DNA of 51,869 nucleotides from CAYXDO01 sp964463485 (GTDB lineage: Bacteria > Myxococcota > Kuafuiibacteriia > Kuafuiibacteriales > Kuafuiibacteriaceae): the NCBI GenBank assembly GCA_964463485.1, contig CAYXDO010000073.1, positions 1-51,869 of the forward strand, read 5' to 3'. Under the pieces are notes generated by a model. It ran no database searches and had not been told where the DNA came from. It saw only the letters and a program-made list of their open reading frames with translations. This document shows, in pieces, positions 35,801-43,028 of this stretch. The position numbers and the translations under genes are program-made. Each line of letters starts with the position of its first letter. The first letter of the stretch is position 1.

Positions 35801-36491
35801 TCGGCTCGGACTCTTCAAACGACGGCGCCTCGAATTTCACCGACATCCCGGCCATGACTTCCACAGAAGCCATTTGCGCGGAGCTCGGCTCCAAGAGCGG
35901 GCTCTCGAGCGTCGGCGATGGGAGTATGAGATGAGAAGCGTCGCTGGGGAGCGTCGGCGCTTCAATCAGCGCTCCCAACGCGAGCTCCTCGGAGAGCGTC
36001 ACCGCGTCGTGACTCATCGGCGTCTCCGCGAGCGCTTCCGATCCGAGACTACCGGCCTCGAAGAAGCTGCCGAGCTCCGGCACGACGGGCTCCGGCACGA
36101 GAGGCTCCGGCGCGACAGGCTCCCCGGCCTCGAAGAAGCTGCCGAGCTCCGGCACCCCGGGCTCCGCAACGACGGCTTCCGCAACGACGGCTTCCGCAAC
36201 GACGGCTTCCGCAACGACGGGTTCCGCAACGACGGGTTCCGCAACGACGGGTTCCGCAACGACGGGTTCCGCAACGACGGGTTCCGCAACCACGGGTTCC
36301 GTAACCACGGGTTCCGCAACCACGGGTTTCGTTGCGACGGGTTCCGGTATGGCGGCGGGCTCCGCATACGGCGCGGCAACGGGTCTCTCTGCGCGAAGCG
36401 CGGAGTCGAGCTTGGCGAGCTTGGCGAGCAGCCCGCCTAGCCCTGCGCTGGTTGTCGGGCCTGGCTTGCCCGAGGTGTTGTCCTGGCCCAT
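32829..36491 (-). CDS. Large DUF4388/PATAN- and TPR-containing protein with Pro/Glu-rich repeats
   Basis: 1220 residues, start ATG 36491. The first ~130 residues carry roughly a dozen PVVAE/AVVAE units coded by a 15-bp tandem repeat, followed by a long low-complexity Pro/Glu/Ser region (to about 600) with PPYEPPxGFG-like motifs. The conserved part has a DUF4388-like block (LLDVGAFRLLLGCAVQRANGIMRVW, YADGVITALATTLPELSYV), a helical segment SIVEVLEQLDGSRSLRDLL, and near the C-terminus TPR repeats (FENALALAKKGKYAQAADAIDKAL, YVFLGRLYKLTKNKEAAEEAFEKALDIDPEDP). The end is Lys/Pro-rich. Proteins of this build are common in myxobacteria and are thought to be scaffold or signalling proteins; no enzyme motif is seen. 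Confidence 0.85.
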   Translation of the reverse strand: MGQDNTSGKPGPTTSAGLGGLLAKLAKLDSALRAERPVAAPYAEPAAIPEPVATKPVVAEPVVTEPVVAEPVVAEPVVAEPVVAEPVVAEPVVAEAVVAEAVVAEAVVAEPGVPELGSFFEAGEPVAPEPLVPEPVVPELGSFFEAGSLGSEALAETPMSHDAVTLSEELALGALIEAPTLPSDASHLILPSPTLESPLLEPSSAQMASVEVMAGMSVKFEAPSFEESEPSSAQLSEAPAELGSSELLARSLSARELAPEVGGESEASSLAYSSSEFVVPPLPEYEPPPGFGASEVTSVADPSPSPEAPSLPSHEPFGELPQTEPAPDSLSELETPVFSAYESAAPGGVEAPDGREAPAILAPPLPSGSESPVIYETPAGFEVPALPPYEPPRGFGGADPATAGPAVPRQSWSAAPTEAVPSPARRTGTWGRALAPAEPADLEPPFSREEAPALLSTLESQSGEEGLEDFDDVLSSLEESSGETQIETTRAEESVEVRGLEVSGELDTDFDVPMLPAVSGPEEDDFAEAGFSSVARTDSIPPPALDVSPPQRTASTPAPQRTASIPVPRVEAEAPITTRTASFPALPSSEGRVLDLPIELDPSTPNQVSLLDVGAFRLLLGCAVQRANGIMRVWTAEGGFKLSYADGVITALATTLPELSYVRALSSIPNLDPIALSMADKESRGDPATMTGILVVRSILDPASGSSILRQWALAVLARLVAAPAGSSHFTPGTVRPPPLRTFDKVIEPLIDAARLGLNRETLEQRLMPYAEYGFALIRSEVARITELGPSIVEVLEQLDGSRSLRDLLNETYFDPATYARLLLSVYVGVEAEVITTTSPRHMLQAKQAREIAAEVERLSSASPAEVLGVRPGAGFAELKERVEALRERYRQAPDGELRELTEARSQLFGLFQNAIVVLAREAAAPAAPRPEYPVAASSSPLAPRGEIPQPPRAQPAEPVWAPAEPQQAPSPYSPPPPAPEPESFRAESRQRAGSARDIALRPGQAVAVRKRTVVAEVPAGQYHEESEKPAPRAAPAKPAPAAPAVVAEEQFENALALAKKGKYAQAADAIDKALATNPPQRALYRIHQEYYRALDHKSDQHAAAERAIEHIESLKTQIPSTNAKPYVFLGRLYKLTKNKEAAEEAFEKALDIDPEDPDVKAEANLLKRRERTTSEVMHEKSGIGRAFSALLGGGDGSKKKAKAPPAEKPKPAKKAPKKK
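36155..36345. repeat. 15-bp minisatellite in the coding region
   Basis: About twelve units of ttccgcaacgacggg and close variants, in frame, encoding the PVVAE/AVVAE pentapeptide run of the large TPR protein. Units near the middle are nearly identical, which points to recent slippage or recombination. Confidence 0.9.
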
Positions 36492-36647
36492 ATGGTCGAC
36501 GTCGTTGCGTTGGGCGCGTCACCTCGCGAGGCGCCGCCCAATCACAAGCGCCGAATGCTAGCACGATCCGCCCGCGTTTTGCGGCGCCAGAAGTTCGGGC
36601 GCGCCGGGTGCACGACCAACCTCCCGCACCAGCCGAGGGCTGAACGC

Positions 36648-36821
36648 TTAGTACACGTCCGTGGAAGTTCGTGACCACGCTGAAACCGCAGAGGACGCGG
36701 AGAGAAGACACAGAGGACACAGAGAAGTGCTCATTCCATCATCTGTGTGCTCTGTGGGCTTCGGCTCTGTGCTCTCTGTGGTTTCTCCCGTGGTCACGAA
36801 TTTGCGGGGACCTGTACTTAG
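36648..36821. repeat. MITE-like palindromic repeat, copy 3 (best preserved)
   Basis: About 174 bp. The left end reads cttagtacacgtcc and then aagttcgtgaccac; the right end, inverted, reads ctaagtacaggtcc and then aaattcgtgaccac, so the terminal inverted repeats exceed 40 bp with some mismatches. The inner arms are the cacagag/ctctgtg runs. It occupies the gap between the two minus-strand genes ending and starting around 36492-36836, a gap with no gene. Confidence 0.85.
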
Positions 36822-36836
36822 GGCCCGTGCCTTACG

Positions 36837-38729
36837 TCAAAAGGACTCGTGCGCCCCTAAATCGACCGCCAACGACCCGAATGCGCCGTCCGAGGGTCCA
36901 TTACGATCCACTCCGAGGTCCGAGCCCCGATCCACACAGAGGCTCCCAGGCGCCAAACGGTAGTCGTGACTCGCACTGTCCACGAAGCCCGGATCGACGT
37001 TCAGCTCGGTCGGTCCGGTCTCGCACCCAGTGCAGGTCCCGGCGTTGCGATACACGTCGTTGACATCGAAAGTGCCGATACTTCCGTCCAAAACCAAGGC
37101 GTGCCCCGCGTTGTGGGCAAAAATGTTGTTCTGCACGTCATGATCGAGCGCCAACGACGTGCCGTCCGCTGAAGCGACCACCTCGATCGCAGGACCCGAG
37201 TTCTCCGCGAACGTGTTGTTCCAGAGCTTCGCCCCTGTCACCAAGGGCTCCATGCGAACGCCTACGCCGTTCTCATACACGTCGTTGCCGATGATCGTGG
37301 CGGAGTCGAGCGTGCGGCCCTGGCGAAGCATCAGAATCCCGATCGAGTTGCCGGCGATGCGGTTGCCTTCGACCGTCAGCTCGTCCCCTTCGAGCTCGAT
37401 TCCGGCGTCGCCATTTCCCGTCGATATGTTCTGATAGGCACGACCTAAGTTGCCCGAGAAGTCGATCCCGTCGTCCCCGTTGTCATGAAAAAATGAGTTT
37501 GCGACCCAACCCTCGTTCGCTCCGACCTCGAGCCCATCGTCCACACAACCGCGGATCTCCAACCACATCGCGGTGAACCGATCGCTCGTCGCCTTGAGGC
37601 AGTAGTCCGTCGCTTCCGGCCCTCCTTGAATCACAGCGCCCGGAATACCGGCGATCCAAGTCCCCGGATCGGTCACGAGCGGCAGCGAGCTCTCGAGCTG
37701 CACCACGATCGGACGCTCGAAGCGAATCACTGTCGTTCCCGGGCGGGCATTTGCGAGCTCGATGGCTTCACGAAGGCTGGTATCGGGCGCGGGCTCCGGG
37801 GCGTCGCTTCCCGTAGTGACCGTAATGAGTCGGTCCGCACCCGTGATCCTCACCCAACCCACGAAGTCGGAGGTGAGTCCGGTCGAGTCCTCCACTCGCA
37901 GTCGGACCTCCCTGGGTCCGAATGCGCCAAAGGTACGATCGAGCGTTGCAAGGTCCTGAGTACCTCCTTCGTAGGTGCCGTCGGCTTCGAAATCCCACCA
38001 GAATTTGAGCTCCGCCCCATCCTCCGAGTCGTGAGATCTTCGGGCGTCGAAGCTGAAGGTCGTCGTCGTCGTCCCCGCGCTCGGACTCACCACGAAGACC
38101 GCGACGGGAGGGTTGTAAGGGCAGTTGGAGCAATCCGCCGAGCACTCCGCGATCCGATCGTCGCAGTCTCCGCCATTCGATACCCATCCCGGCTCCGCGG
38201 AGCATCCAGGCGTCACGTTGGCCGCGCCGCGGCCGTCTCCGTCGCGATCCGGAGACCACGCGAGCTCGGGCTCCTCGTCGATGAAATTGTCGCAGTCTTG
38301 GTCATAAGTATCGCAGGAGTCCGCTGCCGCATTTCCAGGGAAACATTTGGCGCCGCAGAACGAGGGGTCGTCGTCGCAATCCGTCACGGTCGGCGCGGCC
38401 ACCCACTCGAGCCCAGCCCCGTCCGGATCGGACGCGGCGGTGGTGAGCTCCGACCCGGTGAAGCCGTCGTGGTCTCGATCTCGAAAAAACGCCATGAGGC
38501 CGGGCCCGGCATCTGGAATCTCTACGTCCGGCACGCCAACATCTCGAGGCGTCGCAGCGTCCGGAACGACGCCCGAATCGGGGCGAGGCCCGGCGTCCGG
38601 AAGCGGCGAGCCCGGAACCCGCGGCATGCCCACGAGGGTCGACGCATCGACGCTGAGCGTCGCGGCCGGCGTATCGCACGCGATTGCGCCCAGAAGAAAA
38701 AGCGCGCCAACCCGAGAAGCTCCGGACAT
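36837..38729 (-). CDS. Lipoprotein with MopE-like metal-binding motif, PKD domain and right-handed beta-helix
   Basis: 630 residues from ATG 38729, giving MSGASRVGALFLLGAIACDTP with lipobox AIAC; the longer open frame to 39446 is antisense to the neighbouring gene. An Asp/Pro-rich linker is followed by a Cys-rich segment of the MopE type (DRDHDGFTGSE, TDCDDDPSFCGAKCFPG, CDTYDQDCDNFIDEE, SPDRDGDGRGAANVTPGC, NGGDCDD). Next comes a PKD domain (AVFVVSPSAGTTTTTFSFDARRSHD, WWDFEADGTYEGG). The rest (about 290-630) is a parallel beta-helix with strands such as NSFFHDNGDDGIDFSGN, EGNRIAGNSIGIL and NNTFAENSGPAIEV. Beta-helix proteins of this kind often bind or cleave polysaccharides, but no lyase active site is obvious. 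Confidence 0.86.
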   Translation of the reverse strand: MSGASRVGALFLLGAIACDTPAATLSVDASTLVGMPRVPGSPLPDAGPRPDSGVVPDAATPRDVGVPDVEIPDAGPGLMAFFRDRDHDGFTGSELTTAASDPDGAGLEWVAAPTVTDCDDDPSFCGAKCFPGNAAADSCDTYDQDCDNFIDEEPELAWSPDRDGDGRGAANVTPGCSAEPGWVSNGGDCDDRIAECSADCSNCPYNPPVAVFVVSPSAGTTTTTFSFDARRSHDSEDGAELKFWWDFEADGTYEGGTQDLATLDRTFGAFGPREVRLRVEDSTGLTSDFVGWVRITGADRLITVTTGSDAPEPAPDTSLREAIELANARPGTTVIRFERPIVVQLESSLPLVTDPGTWIAGIPGAVIQGGPEATDYCLKATSDRFTAMWLEIRGCVDDGLEVGANEGWVANSFFHDNGDDGIDFSGNLGRAYQNISTGNGDAGIELEGDELTVEGNRIAGNSIGILMLRQGRTLDSATIIGNDVYENGVGVRMEPLVTGAKLWNNTFAENSGPAIEVVASADGTSLALDHDVQNNIFAHNAGHALVLDGSIGTFDVNDVYRNAGTCTGCETGPTELNVDPGFVDSASHDYRLAPGSLCVDRGSDLGVDRNGPSDGAFGSLAVDLGAHESF

Positions 38730-38909
38730 CGTCGTCTCAGCCTGCACGCTTTGCGCCGAGTCGGGAAGTCGAGAACTCCCAAGCTGGCCTGAGCCTTCGC
38801 CACCCCAAGGCCGGACGTAGGCGGCGACTCCCCTCCCCAGCCCGGTCCTCGGTCCTCGGTCCTCGGATCGAATCGGACTGGACAAGCACCCGGTGCGCAC
38901 GGGCGCGAA

Positions 38910-40397
38910 ATGCAGTTTCTTGGACGGGTGCGATGGGTCGCCGTGGCGCTCGCGCTCGTGCTCACTCCGGTCTCGGCGCTGGTCGTCGCCGCGGCCATCC
39001 CAGGCTCGAACGCGCTCGTGCGGATCGGCCTGGGGCTCGTCCCGGGCGCGTTCGTGGCGCTGATGGCTTTTCGGAACGCCCGCGACGTAGCCGAGCGCGA
39101 GGGCGGAGACGGCGGCCTCGCCGCGACCTTCGTGCTGATCGTTGGACACGCCGCGATCATCGGCCTCGTGTTGAGCTTCACTCCGGTGCGGCTCAACGAC
39201 GCGCTCGCGATCTTCGAAGTGAAGCCGCACGCCGAACGCGCCGAAGAGCCCTGGCCTGACGCGCCCAAAAAATCCGACACGTCGACCACGCCGGTCGGGG
39301 CTACTGGCTCGCCTCCCCCGAGCTCCGGGACCTCTACGACCTCGAGCGTCGCCGCAGCTCTGCGGTCCGCCGATCCAGCCCTCGAAGTGTGGGGCGAAGC
39401 TGGGCTCCTGCAGCTCTTCTCTGGCAAGGGCGCGGACGCGAGGCATCTCGCCTTCGCCAGCGAAAACAAGTTGGTGCTCCTACGTTCGGACGGTCGCACC
39501 CTGATCGTCGACGTCGACTCCGGAAAGAAGGTCGCAGAGTGGACGCCGTCCTCACGCCTGCAGGCGGAATCGCTTCACGTCGGCGCGGGAGGAATCGTCG
39601 TCGTCGCGCGGGTCGAAGCGCCCGGCCGGGAGTGCGCAGACCTGCCGCCGGCGCTGCGCGAACGTTGCACCTTCGTGGCCAACGAGCGTGTCGCCGCCGT
39701 GCTCGACCCGGAATCGGCCAAGCTCGTCGGGCTAGAACGAATCGAGGAGGGCGAAGGCTTTCTCGGAGCCTCGATGGACGCGGAGGTCCTTCTGGTCCAA
39801 GGCCGGGAGTCAGTTCGGCTCATTCGCAAAGACGGCTCGATCCTCCGCGAAGTGCCCGGCTACCGCGGAAAAACGGGGCTCCGAGCCGGTCTCTCGAACG
39901 AACGGGACAAGCTCGTCTTGATCGACGCCGCCACGGTCACGACCTACGACCTCTTGGGCGAAGAAGAACCCGAAAGTTACGTGTTGCCGGCCGCGCCAGC
40001 CATCGTCTCCGCCGATGGCCGGTGGGCCTTCGTCCTCCCTGCGGACGGTCGACCCGAGCTCCATTCGCTCGCCTACGCGATGCGCGTGAAAAAATCCTCG
40101 AGCGAAGAGCCCCTCCCCGCCCAAGCCGTGTTTGGCGCCGAGCTGCTCATCGCCTTCGACCGCGAGCGCAGCCGCGTGGCGCCTCTCGACGGCGGCGCCG
40201 AGCGAACCCTGGGCGGAGCCAAAGCCGCGGTGATCGCGTCCGACGGCGCCTTTGCGCTCGAAGCAACCGATGGATCGACCACCGTTTACGACGCCAAGGG
40301 GAAGCGGCGCTTCGCGGTCCCCGCCCTCGGCGCGGACGCCGACGAGAAGCTGGGCGTGTCCCCGCGAGGTCTGAGGCTCGCACGATTGGCTCGCTGA
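38910..40397 (+). CDS. Membrane-anchored protein with propeller-like repeats
   Basis: 495 residues. Three hydrophobic helices at the N-terminus (VAVALALVLTPVSALVVAAA, LGLVPGAFVALMAF, ATFVLIVGHAAIIGLVLSF) lead into a Thr/Ser/Pro linker and then blocks resembling beta-propeller blades (LAFASENKLVLLRSDGRTLIVDVDSGKKVAEW, EVLLVQGRESVRLIRKDGSILRE, VSADGRWAFVLP). No known family or enzyme motif. It stands directly upstream of secG and may share its transcript, but is not itself a Sec component as far as I can tell. Confidence 0.72.
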   Translation: MQFLGRVRWVAVALALVLTPVSALVVAAAIPGSNALVRIGLGLVPGAFVALMAFRNARDVAEREGGDGGLAATFVLIVGHAAIIGLVLSFTPVRLNDALAIFEVKPHAERAEEPWPDAPKKSDTSTTPVGATGSPPPSSGTSTTSSVAAALRSADPALEVWGEAGLLQLFSGKGADARHLAFASENKLVLLRSDGRTLIVDVDSGKKVAEWTPSSRLQAESLHVGAGGIVVVARVEAPGRECADLPPALRERCTFVANERVAAVLDPESAKLVGLERIEEGEGFLGASMDAEVLLVQGRESVRLIRKDGSILREVPGYRGKTGLRAGLSNERDKLVLIDAATVTTYDLLGEEEPESYVLPAAPAIVSADGRWAFVLPADGRPELHSLAYAMRVKKSSSEEPLPAQAVFGAELLIAFDRERSRVAPLDGGAERTLGGAKAAVIASDGAFALEATDGSTTVYDAKGKRRFAVPALGADADEKLGVSPRGLRLARLAR

Positions 40398-40456
40398 GCT
40401 CCCGATCAACGAATTCGCTTTACAACGAACCCCGGTCCAGTTCAGAACCGCCCGTC

Positions 40457-40807
40457 ATGGAGACGCTGCTGTACGTCATCCACGTGCTGACGTGCTTGGC
40501 CATGCTGCCGATCATTCTGCTCCAAAGCGGCCGCGGCGGCGGCGTCAGCGGCGCATTCGGCGGAGGAGGCTCCGCAGGCAGCGTCTTCGGAAGCCGCGGC
40601 GCGAGCAGCTTCCTCACGCGGATGACCACCGGCGCGGCGATCGTGTTCATGTGCACGAGCCTCGGGCTGGCCTACCTGTCCTCCGGAAAGTCACGCTCGG
40701 TCGTCGGTGACATGCCCCCGATCGAAGAGACGACGCCCGAGCCAGCCAAGACCGAGGGCGCCGCGCCAGCGGTCCCCGCCACGCCAGCCACCCCGTCCAC
40801 GCCCTAG
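40457..40807 (+). CDS. secG: Preprotein translocase subunit SecG
   Basis: 116 residues from ATG 40457; the longer open frame is a shadow. Two membrane helices and the SecG signature MLPIILLQSGRGGGVSGAFGGGGSAGSVFG, with RGASSFLTRMTTGAAIVFMCTSLGLAYLS as the second helix. The C-terminus is Pro/Ala/Thr-rich. SecG joins SecYE to speed protein export. Confidence 0.95.
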   Translation: METLLYVIHVLTCLAMLPIILLQSGRGGGVSGAFGGGGSAGSVFGSRGASSFLTRMTTGAAIVFMCTSLGLAYLSSGKSRSVVGDMPPIEETTPEPAKTEGAAPAVPATPATPSTP

Positions 40808-40824
40808 CCAGATGAGCCCTGGGA

Positions 40825-40845
40825 CCGCAGGCATCTTGCCTGCGG
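40825..40845 (+). terminator. Hairpin repeat (GCAGGCATCTTGCCTGC family), possible terminator
   Basis: ccgcaggca, a 3-base loop and tgcctgcgg make a perfect 9-bp stem shortly after the secG stop. Further copies of the same hairpin lie at 51324-51343, 51377-51397 and 51490-51510. No T-run follows, so it may be a repeat element that happens to sit at gene ends. Confidence 0.45.
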
Positions 40846-40977
40846 CTACTTCGAACAGACCCACCCATTCTCGCTGCAGCCACTCACCTGTGCGGGGATG
40901 AGTTGAACATCGGCGGCCGCGCGTGAACGGTGAGCGGCTTACGAGTCAGCCGACTCGAGCGATGAGTGAAGCGAGTC

Positions 40978-41120
40978 TGGGCTGAAACCACAGAGGACGA
41001 GGAGAGAAGCCATGGAGAACCCAGGGAAGTCATTCCATCATCTGTGTCCTCTGTGGGCTTCGGCTCTGTGCTCTCTGTGGTTTCTCCAGTGGTTACGAAA
41101 TTTGCGGGGACCTGTACTTG
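40978..41120. repeat. MITE-like palindromic repeat, copy 4
   Basis: Starts gctgaaaccacagagga and ends gcggggacctgtacttg, matching the right terminus of the copy at 36648. The core (cattccatcatctgtg, then ctctgtgggcttcggctctg) is nearly identical to copies 2 and 3. It lies in the gene-free gap 40808-41267. Confidence 0.85.
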
Positions 41121-41260
41121 GGGCCGATTTCGGACATAGGCGCGGTCGGATCGGCCCTCTGAGCCTTGTCCATCGCTAAGCCCATGTTGTTGCCCTCGTA
41201 GTCGCCCTTTCCATAACCTAGAACCATGTCCCCCATGTGTGTGTAGAGTAGCGCCTTGAC
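41093..41260 (-). pseudogene. Possible remnant of a coding sequence
   Basis: The minus strand reads ALLYTHMGDMVLGYGKGDYEGNN then GLAMDKAQRADPTAP without interruption. The residue composition is protein-like, unlike most shadow frames here, and third positions are less GC-rich than in neighbouring genes. The 3' side runs into the palindromic repeat, and upstream of about 41260 it turns into Arg-rich shadow. It may be a gene fragment cut by the repeat. No family recognised, weak support. Confidence 0.3.
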
Positions 41261-41267
41261 GCGATAC

Positions 41268-41876
41268 TCAGCACCCCTCGCTCGCCGCCGCTGGCTTGTG
41301 GGCGTTGGCTCGCTTGAGCGGCGTGAGCGGCAGCGGAGCCACCGCCGTCGCCTTCTCACCGGCAAAGTATGCCCGCACCGCCTCTCCTCGAAGCCTTCGC
41401 TCGTGCTCGGCCGCGTCTGCCGTGCTGCTCGAGCTCACAGGGGCCAGAATTTCGGACTTCCAGCCTTGCCATCCTCCCGTCAGCACACTCACCCGCGGAT
41501 TCTTGGCGATGATCGGCGGAAGCTCCAGCTCGGACGCGCCATCGTCGGCATAGAGTACGATCTTCTTCGTGAGGTCGACGAAGCTGGCTCCCTCTTGTGC
41601 CTTCTGACCGGCCGCTTTGTTCGCGTGGCAGCTCCCGCAGTGGACCGCGTCTTTGACGTGGCCCTGATGATCGTACGCCGGTCCCTTCCGGAGGTCGACG
41701 ACCACGAAGTCACGACGCCCCTGAACGATCCAATCGGCGAGCTCGCTCGGAGCCACTTGGGGCAAGGTCCGCTGGTCGAGCTCGAAGCGTGTCTTTCGAT
41801 GAGGGTCGCCGAGCGCGGCCACGGCCGCTCCGGCGCCGAGGGCGATTGCGACAAAGACCATGGCTTTGGTTTTCAC
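41268..41876 (-). CDS. Periplasmic rhodanese-like protein with an embedded CXXCH haem motif
   Basis: 202 residues. GTG 41876 overlaps the upstream YeeE/YedE stop by four bases (GTGA), which fixes the start. The N-terminal hydrophobic segment (about 5-22) is a signal anchor. Residues about 40-145 follow the rhodanese fold: ELADWIVQGRRDFVVVDLRKG, DHQGHVKDAV, KIVLYADDG and VLTGGWQGW. Two things are odd. A CGSCH sequence, a canonical c-type haem attachment motif, sits at residues 80-84 where rhodaneses carry a plain loop. And the position of the catalytic Cys (KIVLYC in active enzymes) is Ala110, so sulfur transfer of the usual kind is unlikely. As the last gene of the sulfur operon it could be an electron carrier or sulfur sensor. 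Confidence 0.8.
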   Translation of the reverse strand: MKTKAMVFVAIALGAGAAVAALGDPHRKTRFELDQRTLPQVAPSELADWIVQGRRDFVVVDLRKGPAYDHQGHVKDAVHCGSCHANKAAGQKAQEGASFVDLTKKIVLYADDGASELELPPIIAKNPRVSVLTGGWQGWKSEILAPVSSSSTADAAEHERRLRGEAVRAYFAGEKATAVAPLPLTPLKRANAHKPAAASEGC

Positions 41877-42478
41877 GACGCCACCTGATTTCGCGACAGA
41901 CGTCTCTCGATGAAGTGAGTGAGCCCGAAGGCGCCGAGCGCGATGATCACCACGGCAAACACGACGAAGCCCGCAGGGATCCCGAAGTAGTCGGGCAACA
42001 GCACGCGCCCCAAGCTCGACGACTCGTAGAACGACGACAGGAGCGGGAACGCGAAGAAGAAGCCCACGAGCCCCACGAAGAAGCCACCGAGATAAATCAT
42101 CGCGTCGATCTTCCCCGTGGAGCAACCCACGATCGCGGTGCCCGGGCAGTACTCACCCACCACGAAACCAAAGCCGAAGATCAACCCACCGATGATTTGC
42201 GGCCAAAGGTAGGTCTCGTTCACGTAGACTTGGGCGAGGTCGACGACGCCGAGCGCCGATAAACCGAACAGCCCCGTCATGGCCACGACGATCGCCGTGA
42301 ACATCACACGCAGCACCGCGAAGTCGTAGCCGTACCACTGGCCCGCGAGCGTCTTGGCGTTGCCGAAGCCAGCTTTCTCCAGGAAGAAGCCAAATCCGAC
42401 GCCGAGGAGCACCGAGGCGATCACGGTCGTGCCCGGACCCCACTCGAAGATCTTGGAGAGAGGTGCGATGGGTTCCAT
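41873..42478 (-). CDS. YeeE/YedE family sulfur-compound transporter, second half
   Basis: 201 residues from ATG 42478; the open frame to 42643 is antisense-derived. Polytopic with about five helices and the family cysteine motif VGEYCPGTAIVGCSTGK. YeeE/YedE (TsuA-type) proteins import thiosulfate or related sulfur compounds through conserved cysteines. Here the protein is split in two adjacent half-size genes, a common arrangement (DUF395 pair). One base separates it from the upstream half, and the start lies one base after that gene's stop. Confidence 0.88.
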   Translation of the reverse strand: MEPIAPLSKIFEWGPGTTVIASVLLGVGFGFFLEKAGFGNAKTLAGQWYGYDFAVLRVMFTAIVVAMTGLFGLSALGVVDLAQVYVNETYLWPQIIGGLIFGFGFVVGEYCPGTAIVGCSTGKIDAMIYLGGFFVGLVGFFFAFPLLSSFYESSSLGRVLLPDYFGIPAGFVVFAVVIIALGAFGLTHFIERRLSRNQVAS

Positions 42479-42479
42479 T

Positions 42480-43025
42480 TCAGATCCACTCCTTTCGGAG
42501 GAAGTAGGCGAGCGCATAACCGCCCGCGAAGACCGACAACATGAAAGCCCAGCTCCCGAGCGCCAGAGTCGCGCCGCCGGTGAGGGCCTGGCCCGACGTG
42601 CAGCCCCTCGCGAGGCGCGCACCGAAGGCCGAGAGCAACCCACCTCCGAAGGCCAGGACCAGTCTGCGCTGGTTCGTAGTCTTGGCTCCGCGAATGACCT
42701 CGAACGAGATCCGCCCGCCGGTCGCGCCGGCGATGAAGCCGCCGAAGATCACACCCACGAACATGTAGACGAGGAAGTCATCGAACGGGTCGCTCGTATC
42801 GTTGATGTATTGCCGCGTGTAGGCATTCCTGTGCGCGAACGTGGAGCCTTCGGCGAGGGTCCCTCCGTGGACCGACGCGTCGACTTTTTGCACCGCCCAA
42901 GCGGTCATACGGGTCGCCGCTCCGGAAGCGCCGAGCCCTCTGCCGGTGAGCACGAAGGCCAACAGCAGCACCAAACCGAGGCCGATGCCGGCCTTGTATG
43001 AGTTCCAGTACGGACGAGGTTGCAT
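42480..43025 (-). CDS. YeeE/YedE family sulfur-compound transporter, first half
   Basis: 181 residues, with helices LGLVLLLAFVLTG, FLVYMFVGVIFGGFIAGATG, LVLAFGGGLLSAFGARLARGC and a C-terminal FMLSVFAGGYALAYFL. The cysteine motif LARGCTSGQALTGGA is the family signature. It forms a likely complex with the half encoded just downstream. Three bases separate it from the NrfD-like gene. Confidence 0.88.
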   Translation of the reverse strand: MQPRPYWNSYKAGIGLGLVLLLAFVLTGRGLGASGAATRMTAWAVQKVDASVHGGTLAEGSTFAHRNAYTRQYINDTSDPFDDFLVYMFVGVIFGGFIAGATGGRISFEVIRGAKTTNQRRLVLAFGGGLLSAFGARLARGCTSGQALTGGATLALGSWAFMLSVFAGGYALAYFLRKEWI

Positions 43026-43028
43026 GAC

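Noticed and set aside
36155..36345. CRISPR-like array
   Set aside because: Units are 15 bp with no spacers and lie inside a coding frame, so this is a minisatellite.
36671..37063. Open frames beginning inside the palindromic repeat (for example MTTLKPQRTRRED...)
   Set aside because: They translate the MITE-like repeat and adjacent antisense DNA; such repeat-derived frames are a known annotation artefact.
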